Assembly (NCBI GenBank): GCA_946807835.1
Contig: OX327683.1
Span: 15,071,001 to 15,135,000, forward strand
Length of the DNA stretch: 64,000 bases
Direction: 5' to 3'
From: Ailanthus altissimus
Lineage: Eukaryota > Streptophyta > Magnoliopsida > Sapindales > Simaroubaceae
Part shown: positions 10,602-22,559 of the stretch, piece after piece
Layout: every line of letters starts with the position of its first letter
How positions within the stretch are numbered: position 1 is the stretch's first letter
The notes under the pieces: generated by a model
Seen by the model: only the letters and a program-made list of their open reading frames with translations
The model's database searches: none
What the model was told of the DNA's origin: nothing
Made by a program: the position numbers and the translations under genes

Positions 10602-12815
10602 TAATATTCATACATAAGGAGTATATATGATTTAAGAAAGATATATTCTGATTTTGGAGCAATTGGACATCATTTGATGTGTAATAAAATTTTGTTAAGT
10701 GTAAGTGGTTAGAATGACAAGTTTTGAGAAACCAAGTAATTAGACCAATTCGATTTGATAAGTTCAATATATGTAATTTTGTAAGCTATTTAAAGTATTT
10801 TGTGTGAATGTTGAGGCTTATGAAAGGATTAATCTCCATTGATAGGTTAAGGAGAATTAAGCCTTGTAGCCGAAAGTGCTAAGAGGTACGTATACTAGAC
10901 TTTTACTGAAATCACAATAAACATAGTAATTGTTTGTGTATGATTTTATAAATGTGCTTAGAAATATGTTTATGTTATGTCAAAGTATATTTTGATATGA
11001 AATGTGAAAGACATGTATTTATGAATGTGAGCATTGACATTGAGCAGGGCATACATAATATACATGTGTTTATAAGCGTATCAACTTATTGCAGTATTTG
11101 ATTAACAGATTTTTAAAGATATGGAATAAAATAGTTTTAAAATACTTTTTGTAGGGATTTTGAAGTGAAATCTTTATCATGGATTGAAATATGTGTCAAT
11201 AGTAATTATGTAGTAGTTTTATAGTTTTTGAGTTAGTATATGATTTTATAAAATTAGAAGAGTGAATACTGTTAAGTAAATATCTTGATCCCTCCAGAAT
11301 AATAGTTTGGATTTGATAGTGTTTATGAAATGAATTGTGTAGGAATTATGATATAATATTCATACATAAGGAGTTTATATGAGTTAAGAAAGATATATTC
11401 TGATTTTAGAGCAATTGGACATCATTTAATGTGTAAGAAAATTTTGTTAAGTATAAGTGGTTAGAATGACAAGTTTTAAGAAACCAAGTAATTAGACCAA
11501 TTCGATGTGATAAGTTCAATATGTGTAATTTTGTAAGCTATTTAAAGTATTTTGTGTGAATGTTGAGGCTTATGAAAAGATTAATCTCCATTGATAGGTT
11601 AAGAAGAATTAAGTCTTGTAGCCGAAAGTGCTAAAAGGTAAGTATACTAGACTTTTACTAAAATCACAATAAACATAGTAATTGTTTGTGTATGATTTTA
11701 TAAATATGCTTAGAAATATGTTTATGTTATATCAAAGTATATTTTGATATGAAATGTGAAAGACATGTATTTATGAATGTGAGCATTGACATTGAGCATG
11801 AACATACCTGTGTTTATGAAAGTGAGCTTTCAAAATGAAATGTGTTTAACAAAGAAAACTTTTAAAGTGGAAAATGTCCATGAGATACGTTTTGTGTTTT
11901 AAGGATGCTTGAATTCACTATTTACTTAGCAGACACCTTATGTAATTTGTGGAGCCTTTATGTGTGACCTTTCTTTCGGGATTGGTATATGTTATATGTT
12001 CTGTATGTAGGGAGGATCCTATTGGTACCTAAAGGAAGATTGAGTCATCACATTCGTGTGGTGGCGTATTGATGCATGTGAGAGGACTCACCGATGATCA
12101 GGGTAAGGATTTGGCTTTTACCTTCGGGCATGAGCATTATATATGTGTAATTTAAACCTCACTTATACTATTCCTCTCATACGGTATATCACCTACGAGT
12201 GACATTTGGCTCATTATGTGATATGTGATATGGAAGTCCTACTAAGTAGTAGTTGGGTAATAGTATTCTTATTATATGTTTTAAAAGAATGTGTAAGCAC
12301 TTATTTGACATGTAATTTGATAATATTATGATTATGATTTTGATTTATCACAGTATATCATACACATGCATTGTGTACTTATATGTATTTGTATTTTGAT
12401 ATATGAAAAACTAGTATACTTACTGAGTTTCATACTCATTATAGTTTATGGTGATTTCAAGTAAATAAGGTACATGTGTGCTTAGCGGATTTGGTAAGGT
12501 TTCTATTGTCCCTTGGGTTCCCTAAGTTGCTAGTTTGCTAAGTGTTTCATTTGTGGACACGTAGTTTAAAATATTTTATTTATCCCTATTAAATAAATAC
12601 TTATATATTATTTTATTAGGTGTGGTTGTATTTGGTTTGTGTTTCACCAAGTATAGCCATGAGTGGAACTTTATGTTGAACTTACTAGCAACTTGCTAAA
12701 GATTTCTATATTGAATTTAAGTTTGAAATTTAATACAATATTAATTACAAGTGTACATTATTGAATAAGTGTAAGTTATGTCATGTGTCAGATCTTTTGG
12801 GTCTGGGGCGTGACA
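10602..12815 (+). repeat. 5' LTR of the chromovirus, second segment with a 752-bp tandem duplication
   Basis: The sequence resumes exactly where 519 stopped and continues to the LTR end TGACA at 12815. The stretch beginning TAATATTCATACATAAGG at 10602 recurs at 11354 (offset 752 bp), and near 11090 the sequence jumps back to material equivalent to about 17514 of the 3' LTR. The 5' LTR therefore holds a tandem duplication that the 3' LTR lacks. The copia element sits within the first copy. No genes are seen. Confidence 0.85.
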
Positions 12816-12823
12816 ACTTTTAA

Positions 12824-12835
12824 TGGTATCAGAGC
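12824..12835 (+). other. Primer-binding site of the chromovirus
   Basis: TGGTATCAGAGC lies eight bases after the LTR end at 12815. It matches the initiator-Met tRNA 3' end and shows that the element reads on the plus strand. Confidence 0.92.
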
Positions 12836-13259
12836 TAAGATATGATTCTGTAAACTTTTAGGTGTCAAGTCAGGGGAACCGAGCAGATGCCAAATCCTTA
12901 GGATTGTATTTGTAGCTTTGTTATGTAAATGTTTGACATCTTGCTTAAATTTTTGTATGATTTTGTAAAAATGACACATTATCCAAGAGCTGTTAAGATT
13001 GTTGATATTGTAGATAATGATACTTTTGTGGATCTTAATGTTACCGTATATGATTTTTATTTTTAGTTGTGAGTAATATGCTTAGTAAGAATGATGTCGA
13101 ATATCTTATAATGATAATTTGTATGTCATAGAGTAAACTGAGATAATCTTCTCAATGTCAAAATATAGAAAAGTAGAGTATTGAAGATATCAATTGAAAC
13201 AACTTTTATTGAAAAGGAAAACAACAACAACAATAGCAGCAACAAAAATACAGTAGAGG
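12836..13259 (+). pseudogene. Chromovirus leader and gag remnant
   Basis: This is the short stretch between the primer-binding site and the LOG fragment. A plus-strand frame starting near 12972 runs for about 30 codons before a stop. Further on, at 13217-13259, an AACAACAACA-rich tract looks like the Gln/Asn-rich part seen in chromovirus gag proteins. I see no zinc knuckle. The stretch ends abruptly at the stop codon of the oppositely oriented LOG fragment. Confidence 0.4.
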
Positions 13260-13770
13260 CTACGGAGTGAGATTTAAATCTATTTTGCACTTTTTCTTAC
13301 TGTCATGAGTAGACCAATCTAACTGATACAATGTTGGATTAGACAGAGGAATAAAAGACTGTAATTGATTAATCAGTTGATCAAGAGTTGGAGCAGAAAT
13401 AAGAATCCGTCGTGCTAAAAGTGGGATGAATTGTCTTTCCACTGCATGGTCAAAAAAAGATAACAACCCGTTATACAAACCATTAATATTTAACAAACCA
13501 ATGAATTTTTTGGTAGATTTGTAATTGTACCCATGAGGCAATTTGAAAATTTTCCTCTAAAGTCCCGAAACCTCTTGGTAGAGCTATGAAGGCATCTGCA
13601 TGCCTAAGCATTTGAGCCATTCGCTCATGCATAGATGAGACTTGTAACTCATCCCCAACTATTTTTCCTACAATATTTTCAATAGCTAGAGGTTTTGAAA
13701 TGATACCAAAAACTCGACTATTTTTATTGTGTGCAGCTTTTGCCACAGACCCAAACAGTTAACAATAGGT
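13260..13770 (-). pseudogene. LONELY GUY (LOG)-like cytokinin riboside 5'-monophosphate phosphoribohydrolase fragment
   Basis: LOG enzymes release active cytokinin bases from their riboside monophosphates. The minus strand encodes the C-terminal two thirds of such an enzyme. The segment from about 13746 contains the family signatures GDELQVSSMHERMAQML and PRGFGTLEE, then QIASW. A second frame continues FIGLLNINGLYNGLLSFF and RRILISAP to a stop at 13260-13262. The frames separate near 13510, in an A-run where one base appears missing. The first Gly of the PGGxGTxxE nucleotide-binding motif is Arg. The N-terminal part, including the upstream Gly-rich motif, is absent. No introns remain in this part, although plant LOG genes usually have several. 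A TATA-like element on the minus strand lies at 13841-13847. The fragment is cargo inside an LTR retrotransposon and is almost certainly non-functional. Confidence 0.85.
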
Positions 13771-14470
13771 TTCCTCTATTGTTACGCTCACCCTAATATT
13801 TGAATATTTTCAATTTTGTATAAGGATGCAAAAATAATGTATTTATAGAAGAAAAAAAAGGGATGTTGCAATGTAAAGTCTATATGAGCTGTTAGATTTT
13901 TTATTATTAAATAAAGAGATTGAGTTTTAAATGCAAAATTTGTAAACACAAATAATAACGGTTATGGTATTTATTGTTATGAGAAAAGAAGTTTGTGGTT
14001 TAAATGAATTTTTTTTTAAAAAAAATGATAACAACTATGGAGCATATATGTAAGTATGTTCAAATATATTTTTCTTGATTTTTTTGTGAGGCAAAAAGAA
14101 AATAATTGGTTTTACTTTATCATTTATAAGGGATAATAGGCCGTAAAATTTTAAATAAATATTTATTGATATGTAAGTGCGATAAAATTGTGTTGGAAGA
14201 GTGATGAGTTAGGTAAGATGATTAAAAAAAGTCAAATAAAAACCCTTTTTATAGACTTAGGGACCTTGCCATCTTGGTACTAATTGTCGATAATACATTT
14301 ATGACTTAAAGACTTTTTGAGCTAACATCTTGACTTTTGGACTTGAGGTCAAATTAACTTTAATAATTAAAAGGATTTTTGTAGTCTTAACATAGACTTT
14401 TTGGCTGATAGATTAAAATTAGACATAACATAAAGATAAAGCACACTTGACATAAAGATAAAGAAAAAGG
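13771..14470. other. AT-rich spacer between the LOG fragment and the RNase H remnant
   Basis: This is about 700 bp of AT-rich sequence with a TATA-like motif (atttata, 13841-13847) and poly(A)/poly(T) runs near 13850 and 14010. I see no coding sequence, terminal repeats or similarity to the chromovirus. Confidence 0.5.
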
Positions 14471-14479
14471 ACTTATGTC

Positions 14480-15960
14480 GTGATTAATTATTAAATAATG
14501 AGTACCTTGAATTATCACTATCGTATCTTTGGGTAAAGTTATTGAATTGGGTCCAAAAACTTCTCGTGTCTGGTGATGTAGGGTCCATTGAGCTGGTTCT
14601 TATCAATGTGGTTGCTTCTTTTTAGACTTCGCTGTCAGTTGGATAAGGTTGGGATTCTTGGAATAATGATAAAGTCAAGTTGGGTTGATGAGATGTGTCA
14701 TCAATCTGCATGTGGTCACTTGGCATACTGGGTTGTGGAAAGTTGTCCAGGTTTAAAGGAAATTCATTTGGATTTGGAGAGTAGTGATAGTGTCTAAAGT
14801 AGTCAGTCTCTCTTTGATGTGATAAAGCGGCACAGATCTGATTTCTGTGAAAAATAAAGTTTGCATTATTCATTCTTTCAGAAAAGTCTGGTGGCACATT
14901 CTCCTAAGGTGCTTGGTCATGTGGAAAAATCCATATCGAAGGTGGAATAATTTAGTTTTCTTCTGCCAAGTCATTTTCAAGTGCTCTGAGCTCCATTTTG
15001 TATTCTTCTTGGAATAACTACAAAGAGTATGGGAAGGTAAAATAGTCTTTAACAGTAGGGTAATAATGAATCTTATAGTTTGAGACTATCATCCCTTTTT
15101 TTTGGAGTAATAGGACTGTGTGCAAATGTCTGGGATTGACTGAACTGTTTATGTGCCTATACAGAATGTGTTGTAGCTTGTTATTCTACCAAGATTTTGG
15201 ATAAAATCATTGGAGGAAAATGCATACAGGATTTTCTTCATCATGTTGTTGTATCCAATCAAGAATATTTTTTATAATGGAAGCTTCATTGTAATGGTGT
15301 ATAGATCCAACAGATACTAGAGTAGGTAAAGGACGGGTTTTGACCATTTTTGGAGAGGAGTGATTCGATGGAGATGGAAAATTGGGTAATCCAGATTAAA
15401 AAGAGGACCGCCAATTATAGAGTAACCATGTTCTTGAACTGCATATATTATATAATGCTGGATTAATTCTTTAGCTGCTGAGTGAAGTGTTTTGGTTCAG
15501 ATGAGCTCTGTGAGTTCAGGAGGAGTGAAAGGTACAAGATGAGTGACTGTGAAGTTACTCATCATGAATATGGTAAGAGGGTTGATTTTTTTTGTTGCTA
15601 GAAAAGTGGTTATGAGGTTTAGGCTATTTATAGGGTTTTGTGAAAGAAAGTCAACAATTGTTTTGTTATTTCCTTTTACGTGGATGACGTTAAATGGATA
15701 GTTAAAAAACCATCTTTACCATCGTAGTAATTGTGCTGGTGGAATATTTTTCTGTTTAAAACTGAGCATATTAGAAAAAACAAACATGTCAATCTCAATG
15801 AGAAAATGATGACCAATAAGATGGACTATGTTTTAAAGAGTTAAAGTAAGAGATATAATGCTGAGATCTATGGTTTAAGAATCCATTGAACTAAAAGTCT
15901 TTCCATTGAAGTTGATTTCTGATCATTTAAGATAATACCTTCAACATTCTAATTTGAAAC
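14480..15960 (-). pseudogene. Degenerate reverse-transcriptase/RNase H region, pararetrovirus-like (Caulimoviridae)
   Basis: Minus-strand translation of about 15960-15600, across several stops and frame changes, shows the end of a reverse-transcriptase-linked RNase H: a Leu-Arg-Trp segment, an aromatic Trp-Phe pair and a following segment ending Asp-Phe-Leu-Ser. This arrangement is typical of badnavirus- or petuvirus-like polyproteins and also of some gypsy elements. What follows (about 15600-14480) is not an integrase. It is an unrecognised coding-like stretch, including an open frame of about 90 codons at 14897-14622. The absence of integrase after RNase H favours an endogenous pararetrovirus over a gypsy element, but the assignment is tentative. 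The strand is opposite to the host retrotransposon. Confidence 0.45.
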
Positions 15961-16610
15961 TTTAGATTTGAATGACAAATTAGTTGCGTAAAAATGCTAA
16001 ATTATTTTTATTTTGAAAATGATATCAATGTAATAAATGATATTATGACATATGAGTACATGTTGAAGGGATTAAAATTTTCAGAGGAGTTAAAAATTAT
16101 ATTTAAGAGATTGGTATGAGTATTCTGCATCTATGTCATTCTTTAATGAATAAAAGATAAAGTGTATAGATGCCCATTAAATATTGAACGAATAGGTGAA
16201 GAGATTAAAAATATGTGTGTATAAATATTATAATTAAACTCAATATTTATTAGTCCATTTAAGACCCTTAAAGGCACAGATGATGTGGTTGATCAAAATT
16301 TTCGTTTGCATTATTATTATAAGTTCTAATGTGTGCCATGTATTTATTTCACGGATATATGTTTCGTACTCCTCTCATATATTAAGCTACGAGTCACTTA
16401 AACTTAGAGATAATCTAACATATAAATAAGTATTTATTAGGATTTTGGACTAAAATGAGCAAATTGTATATATCAAGAAGATTGCTTTGTAAAGGTTTTA
16501 TAAATAAACCATACAGTTGAAAAGGCAACTTGGGAACAAGAAGAAGAAATGAGATCTAAGTATCCTCATCTATTTGTTTAAGTCATGAATTTCGAGGACG
16601 AAAATCTTAT
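15961..16610 (+). pseudogene. Chromovirus pol C-terminal remnant
   Basis: Only the tail of the polyprotein is readable. Around 16516-16610 the plus strand encodes EKATWEQEEEMRSKYPHLFV and, after a stop, NFEDENLI, which matches the C-terminal signature of Del/Tekay-type polyproteins. Upstream (15961-16500) there are only short degenerate pieces. The polypurine tract and 3' LTR follow immediately. Confidence 0.7.
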
Positions 16611-16624
16611 AAGGAGAGGAGAAT
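16611..16624 (+). other. Polypurine tract of the chromovirus
   Basis: AAGGAGAGGAGAAT lies directly before the TGTAGTAACC start of the 3' LTR, as expected for plus-strand priming. Confidence 0.88.
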
Positions 16625-19233
16625 TGTAGTAACCACTTATCCACAACCGATAAGAATAAGTATTTATATATATATATAATATTTATATTTTATTTGTATG
16701 TGAGTGATACTTGATTTATGTATTGTTATTAGTATTATTTGTATAGATTAAGGACTTACTATTAGTATTGGGTTTATTTGCAAGACTTTAGATTTATTTT
16801 AGGGGGTTAATTCGTAAATACTAAAAATTAACCTCTTAGTATAAAAATACACATTTTAAACCCTAATTCACTCATTTTTGGTTGAGTTATCCCTTTTAGA
16901 GAGAGAAAAGAGAGAAATAGAGGGGAGAGAAAGAGAAGAAGAAAAAGAAGAAGAAGAAGAAATTAGAATTTTAAGCTTTAAGAGGTATATCATAACTCTT
17001 TTTCAAATTTTTGGTGTTAATTAAGTTAATTTTTTTAAATTTTAATTTTGAGAAATATGCAAAATTGGAGATTTGATGTTGCATTTTGTAAGATATATTG
17101 AGAATTGATGATGATTATATAGACAATTTGATGAATCATGATGATTTGCAGAATTTCTATTTGATAGTATTTTGATCCGAGAATTTTTTAAATTTTTATA
17201 CTTCGGTTTTGGTTTTGGTTTTTGAGAATATGCAATTAGACATGTTTACAATCATTTGAGACTTTGAATCGATTGAAAATTTCATAAATTGAATTTTTAA
17301 TAAATTTATAAAAATGACCCTAAAATTTTAAAAATTTTATGTGTTAACAGAATGCTAAAGTGACGAACAATTTTTGGTTTGCTAAATAATCTTCAAAAAT
17401 TATGAATTTTTGAAATATGATATATTTATATGTCTAATATGATATATTCAAAATTAAGCATTTAGATCAATGTGATAAAATTGTTATGAGTTTCAAAATT
17501 GTATCAGTTCACTGTACTGTTTGATCAATAATTTTTAAAGCTATAGAATATAATAGTTCTAAAATACTTGTGGCAGGGATTTTGAAGTAAACCATTTATC
17601 ATGGATTGAGATATATGTCAAGAGTAATTTTCAGGTAGTTTTATAATTTTTGAGTTAGTATAAAATTGGGAGACTAAATACTGTTCAATAAATATCTTAA
17701 TCTTGTCAGGATAATAGTTTAGATTTGATGGTGTTTATGAAATGGATTGTGTAGAAATTATGATATAATATTTAAATATAAGAAGGATATATGAGTTAAT
17801 AATGATATATTCTGATTTTAGAGTAATTGGACATCATTTGATTTATAAGAAAATTTTGTTAAGTGTAAGTGGTTAGAATGACAGATTTTGAGAAACCAAG
17901 TAATTAGACCAGTTCAATGTGATAAGTGCAATATGTGTAATTTTGTAAACTATTTAAAGTGTTTTATGTGAATGATGAGGCTTATGAAAGGATTAATCTA
18001 CATTGATAGGTTAAGGAGAATTAAGCCTTGTACTCGAAAGTGTTAAGAGGTAAGTATACTAGATTTTTACTGAAATTACAATAAACATAGTAATTGTTTA
18101 TGTATGATTTTGTAAATGTGCTTAGAAATATGTTTATGTTATGCCAAAGTATATTTTGATATTAAATGTGAAAGACATATGTTTATGAATGTGAGCATTG
18201 ACATTGAGCATGGGCATACATAACATAAATGTGTTTATGAAAGTGAACGTTTCAAAATGAAATGTGTTTAACAAAGAAAGCTTTTGAAGTGAAATATATC
18301 CACGAGAAATGTGTTTTGAGGATGCTTGAACTCACTATTTACTTAGTAGGCACCTTATGTACTTTGTGGAGCCTTTATGTGTGGCATTTCCTTCGGGATT
18401 TGTATATATTATATGTTCAGTATGTAGAGAAAATCCTATTGGTACCTAAAAAAAAAGTGAGTAATCACATTTGTGTGGTGTTGTATTGGTGCATGTGAAA
18501 GGACTCACCGATGATCAAGGTAAGAATCTGGCTCTTACCTTCGGGCATAAGCATTATATATATATAATTTAAACCTTACTTTTGCTATTTCTCTCATACG
18601 GTATGTCACCGATGGGTGACATTTGGCTCATTATATGATATGTGAAATGAAAGTCCTACTAAGTAGTAGTTAGATGATGGTATTCCTATTATATGTTTTT
18701 AAAGAATGTGTAAGTGCTTACTTGACATGTGATTTGATAAGATTATGATTTTGATTTATCACGGCATATCATACACATGCATTGTGTATATATATATATA
18801 TATGTATTTGTATTTTGATATATAAAAAAACTCGTATGCTTACTGAGTTTTATACTAATTATAGTTTATGGTGATTTCAGGTAAGTAAAGTATATGTGTG
18901 CTTAACGAATTTGGTAAGGCTTCTGCTGTCTTTTGGGTTCCTTAAATTTCTAGGATGCTAAGTGTTGAATTTGTGGACATGTAGTTTGAGATATTTGTTT
19001 TATCCTTAGTAAATAAATTTTTATGTATTATTTTATTAAATGTGGTTCTATTTGGTTTATGTTCCACCAAGTATATTTATGGATTAATTTTTTGATGGAC
19101 CTACTAGCAACTTAATAAGGATATCTATGTAGAATTCAAGGTTGAAATTTTTATAATATTAATTATGAGTGCATATTATTGAATGAGTATAAGTTATGTC
19201 GTGTGTCAGATCTTTTGGGTCTGGGGCATGGCA
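16625..19233 (+). repeat. 3' LTR of the chromovirus
   Basis: The LTR is 2,609 bp. It begins TGTAGTAACC after the polypurine tract and ends GGGGCATGGCA, matching GGGGCGTGACA at the 5' LTR end. It contains the segments seen at 1-519 and 10602-12815 once each, without the 752-bp duplication. An A/G-rich tract lies at 16902-16965 and a TA repeat at 18787-18803. A CCCTAATTC motif near 16860 and frequent ATAT runs are composition rather than genes. The sequence after 19233 belongs to an older gypsy element, so this chromovirus inserted into that element. Confidence 0.9.
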
Positions 19234-19671
19234 CTTACCCTATACCCTTCAAACCTTTATTTGACCAAAAGGGTTATAGAAGCCCTACCTCATACCCTTG
19301 GTCTTTCAATCGAGGGGATTATAAGAGTTTTATCTCATACCCTTTAATTCATATCTAGACTAAAGGGGTCATAGAAGTCTCGTCTTGTACCTTTTAGACC
19401 TTGGTTCAACCAAATGGATCATAAAGGCTCTGCCCCATACCCTTTGGATCTTGGTTCGACAAAAAAGGTCATAGAGACCTTGCCTCGCACCATTTGGTCT
19501 TTCAACTGAGGGGGTTATAAGGGTTTTACCTCATGGCTTTCAGTTTTTCATGCGAAAGAAATTGTGGAGGAGTCGCCTCATACCTTTTGGACCTTGGTTC
19601 AACCAAAAGGATTATAAGAGCCTTGCCTCATACCCTTTGGTCTCTCAACTGAGGGTTTCATAGGGTTTTTC
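19234..19671 (-). repeat. Roughly 50-bp tandem repeat array, left part (probable 3' region of the Tat-like gypsy element)
   Basis: Diverged units of about 50 bp recur, each with a core like CATACCCTTTGGACCTTGG, then TTCGACCAAAAGGGTCATAG and a GCCTTGCCTC stretch. Several unit types alternate (with GGACCTTGG, GGTCTTTCAA or GATTCTTC openings). The array is interrupted by a solo LTR at 19672-21774 and resumes afterwards. It lies downstream of the integrase of the minus-strand gypsy element, where Tat/Ogre elements commonly carry tandem repeats. The link to that element is inferred from position. Confidence 0.7.
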
Positions 19672-21774
19672 TGTTAGAGTCGATGCTTATGTGCCATCCC
19701 TCAATGTACATATACTTGTGTATTTATACAAGTGTACATTTTCATTAAATCACTAATACCCATTTATATGGTATTATGCATGTAACGTTACAGACATTGT
19801 ACAATCTGAAGGAGTTCAGATTAGATCTAAAAGAGTTTAGATAAGGGCTCATAGTTAGCCACACTGAGACATATAATTGCTAAATGTTAGCACAACTAAG
19901 TGTTAGCTAGTTATAATACTCAGCATAGACTTGGAAATATACTAGTAACTACATAGTTACAAGAGTTGCAATCGAGTGCCAGGAAATGCTAGTTGCACAA
20001 GTATGTTCTCGAATAATTGTCCTTAATCTATTTCTACTGATGCGGATCTGTCAATGAATACTTTTATATAGATCAGCATATGTCGTATCTATAGGGTATA
20101 AATGGTCGTTCCTAATCGACTGTGAGCTGGGAGCTCGTATTGATATAAAGGTATCCAGTTATGACTTAATATGAGACAGACTCACGAGGGCCTCCGATAG
20201 ACACCCAATGTAAGCTGTCAATGGAGGGTTCTCTCGAGTTGAGTAGTATACGTGGTCCTTTAACCTGAGTGCCACGATGGGCTTGTAAGTGATCTACTAT
20301 ACTTTAGTTTCACGCATATCACAAACCTTTCATGGTGTGACCGCTGGGTATTGTCTGATGTTTATGGAGTCTGATGTGTACAGATATGGGATCCGTCAAC
20401 ACCCATATGGAGTTAGATATCCAGATGCTTCGAGATTATATCCTAAAAAGTCTTGTGGCCACAAACAATCATCCCAGTAAAGAGTTCCGCCAGGGTGGAA
20501 CAATATGGCAAAGGAGTTTGCGCATATTGTTCAGTGAGATACTAGTATGAAGATAAGACATGGATGAGCACTAGAAAATTTGACAGTGATAATCTATATC
20601 CCCAGCACATCCAAGATATCATGACGGAAGGACTATACGTATGCGTTGTAACCTCAGCTTGTATGGTTCAACACGCTGATTTGTATATCCGTGACGTATG
20701 CGTAGGGCATAGCTCACAAACTCATAGAATAGTTCTATTTAACGAATCGGGCATAGGACCTAAGGAGTCTCGCGATATGGAGTGTACTCATTGTGTACTG
20801 GGGCAGTATGCTAGATTAAATTGTTTAATCCAGCAATATTCAGCACTACCACGAGAATGCGTGCGTGTTTGTATTTAAGTGTTAAATACAATAATTAGTC
20901 AATAATTGTTATTTGCTAATTATATAATGACACGTAGCATATTGTGGACCCTCAATTGAGTTTACCAAAGTGTGGAATTTGGTGGGACCCATTAGTGGGT
21001 AGACTTGATAACTATTTATGAAGGGCAAAATGGTCATTTTACACTATAATTATTTAATTGTTAAATAATCATTCTCTCTCATTATTATATTATATAATAA
21101 TAAAATATTATATAATATAATATAATATAATATTTTATTATTATATTTGGGTGCCAAATAGATGGCACCCATTATATTATTATATTAGTATTATTATTTA
21201 TATTATATAATATATATAATATTATTATTTTAATATATATATATATATATAAAGAGAGAGAGAGAAGAGAAGTTGTGATTTGTGTGGGTGTGTGGTCATT
21301 TGGCCGAGAGAAAAGAAAATAAGAAATGGAGAAAGAAGAAGAAAGAAAAAAAAATGAAATTATTTTATTTTTCTTTATGCTTTCAATTGAAGTAATGGTG
21401 GATTACTTCAAACTCTCTATTTCTTATCATTTTGAAAAAAAGGATAAAAATACACACTCGGTCATTTTAGAAATTAAGAGTTAATCCCGTGCTGAATATC
21501 GGGCTACTGTTCTAACTCACCAAGCCCACCGTGTAGGTGACTAGAATTGCACACAAGTTTGTCTCTATGCGGACTCCAGGGAAATATGTGTATAACGTTA
21601 CACGTTAAGGTGAGTTCTCAACCTTTCTAATATATTAATGTGATTAATATATTTATTTATTGTGTTTATTGTATATTTCACGCTTCTGCAGCGTTAAAAT
21701 TCGTATATGATACGTGTTTAGGCAATAGACATAATGCACATACATACACCTACGTATATAAGATCCCCTACAAT
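19672..21774 (+). mobile_element. Solo LTR of the copia family, sense on plus strand
   Basis: It begins TGTTAGAGTCGATGCTTATG, the sense start found in the other LTRs of this family, and it interrupts the repeat array. The right end is atypical: CCCCTACAATA rather than a plain CA end. With that end, tttttc flanks both sides (19666-19671 and 21775-21780). With a canonical end at 21772, no duplication is seen. The family's conserved blocks are present at about 20100-20420 and 20640-20830. Hairpins such as AATCTGAA-GGAG-TTCAGATT lie at about 19803-19822. A TA repeat and GA repeat lie near 21230-21270. Open frames inside are not coding. Confidence 0.85.
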
Positions 21775-22530
21775 ATTTTTCATATACTCATAAGTTTTTT
21801 GCTTAGCCGAAGAGGTCGTAGAAGCTTCATCCCATACCCTTTGGATCTTAAATCGACCAAATAGATCATATAGGCCCTGTCTTGTATCCTTTGATTTTTC
21901 AATTGAGAGAATTATAAAGGTCTTGTTTCACACCTCTCGATTCTTCGCTTGGCTGAAAAGATCGTAGAGGTCTCGTCTCATACCCTTCGGGACTTAGTTC
22001 AACCAAATGGGGTCATAGGTCACCCGCCTCGTAACCTTTGGTCTTTCAGCCAAAAAGGTTATAGGGGCCTTGCCCTATATCGATTGGTTCTTTGCTAGGC
22101 CGAAGTGGTCATAAGGGCCTTGCCCCATATCCTTCGGACCTTGGTTGGAGCAAATAGGACATAGGGGCCTTGCCCTCTTACTATTTAGTCTTTTGACCGA
22201 ATGGGTCATAGGTGTTTGGCCCCGTATGCCTCGATTCTTCACGAGGCCAAAATGGTCTCCTTGCCTATTCCCTTCAAACGTTGTTTCGACCAAAAGAGCT
22301 ATAAGGGCCCTGTCCCGTAATCTTCGGTCTTTCAATTGAAGAGGTCAAAGAAGTGCAGCCCTATACCTTTTGGTATTTTGACTAAAGAGGTTATAGGGGC
22401 TTTGCCCTATACCTCTCGATTCTTTACTTGGGTAAAAGGGTCATAGAGGACTCACTTTGTACCCTTCAGATCTTGGTTTGACCAAAGGGGTTATAAGAGT
22501 TTTGCCTCATACCCTTTAGTTTTTATCAAT
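21775..22530 (-). repeat. Roughly 50-bp tandem repeat array, right part
   Basis: This is the continuation of the array at 19234-19671, with the same unit types, including CTTCGGACCTTGG and TTGACCAAAGGGG variants. Divergence between units is high. Apparent frames are repeats read through, not genes. Confidence 0.75.
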
Positions 22531-22559
22531 TATATAGAGCAAGCTTTCATAACATTTCT

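Larger units (their letters stand above)
1..19233 (+). mobile_element. Ty3/gypsy chromovirus-like LTR retrotransposon, left end outside window
   Basis: The element reads on the plus strand. Its 5' LTR is already in progress at position 1 and ends at 12815. A tRNA-iMet primer-binding site follows at 12824-12835, the internal region is 12816-16624, a polypurine tract is at 16611-16624, and the 3' LTR is 16625-19233. Position 1 aligns with about 17264 of the 3' LTR, so roughly 640 bp of the 5' LTR lie to the left of the window. The 5' LTR is split by a copia element (520-10601) and also carries a 752-bp tandem duplication. The internal region is only 3.8 kb and has no readable protease, reverse transcriptase or integrase core. 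The last readable coding piece resembles the C-terminus of Del/Tekay polyproteins. The left TSD cannot be seen. Confidence 0.85.

Noticed and set aside
12996..13080. Possible chromovirus gag start in the leader region
   Set aside because: The frame near 12972 closes after about 30 codons with no gag motif, so only a remnant call is justified.
20289..20878. Two plus-strand frames of 63 and 104 codons
   Set aside because: They lie inside the solo LTR 19672-21774 and correspond to the reverse strand of the conserved LTR blocks.
19234..22530. CRISPR-like appearance of regularly spaced repeats
   Set aside because: The units are diverged, with no constant repeat and unique spacer, and the context is a plant retrotransposon.
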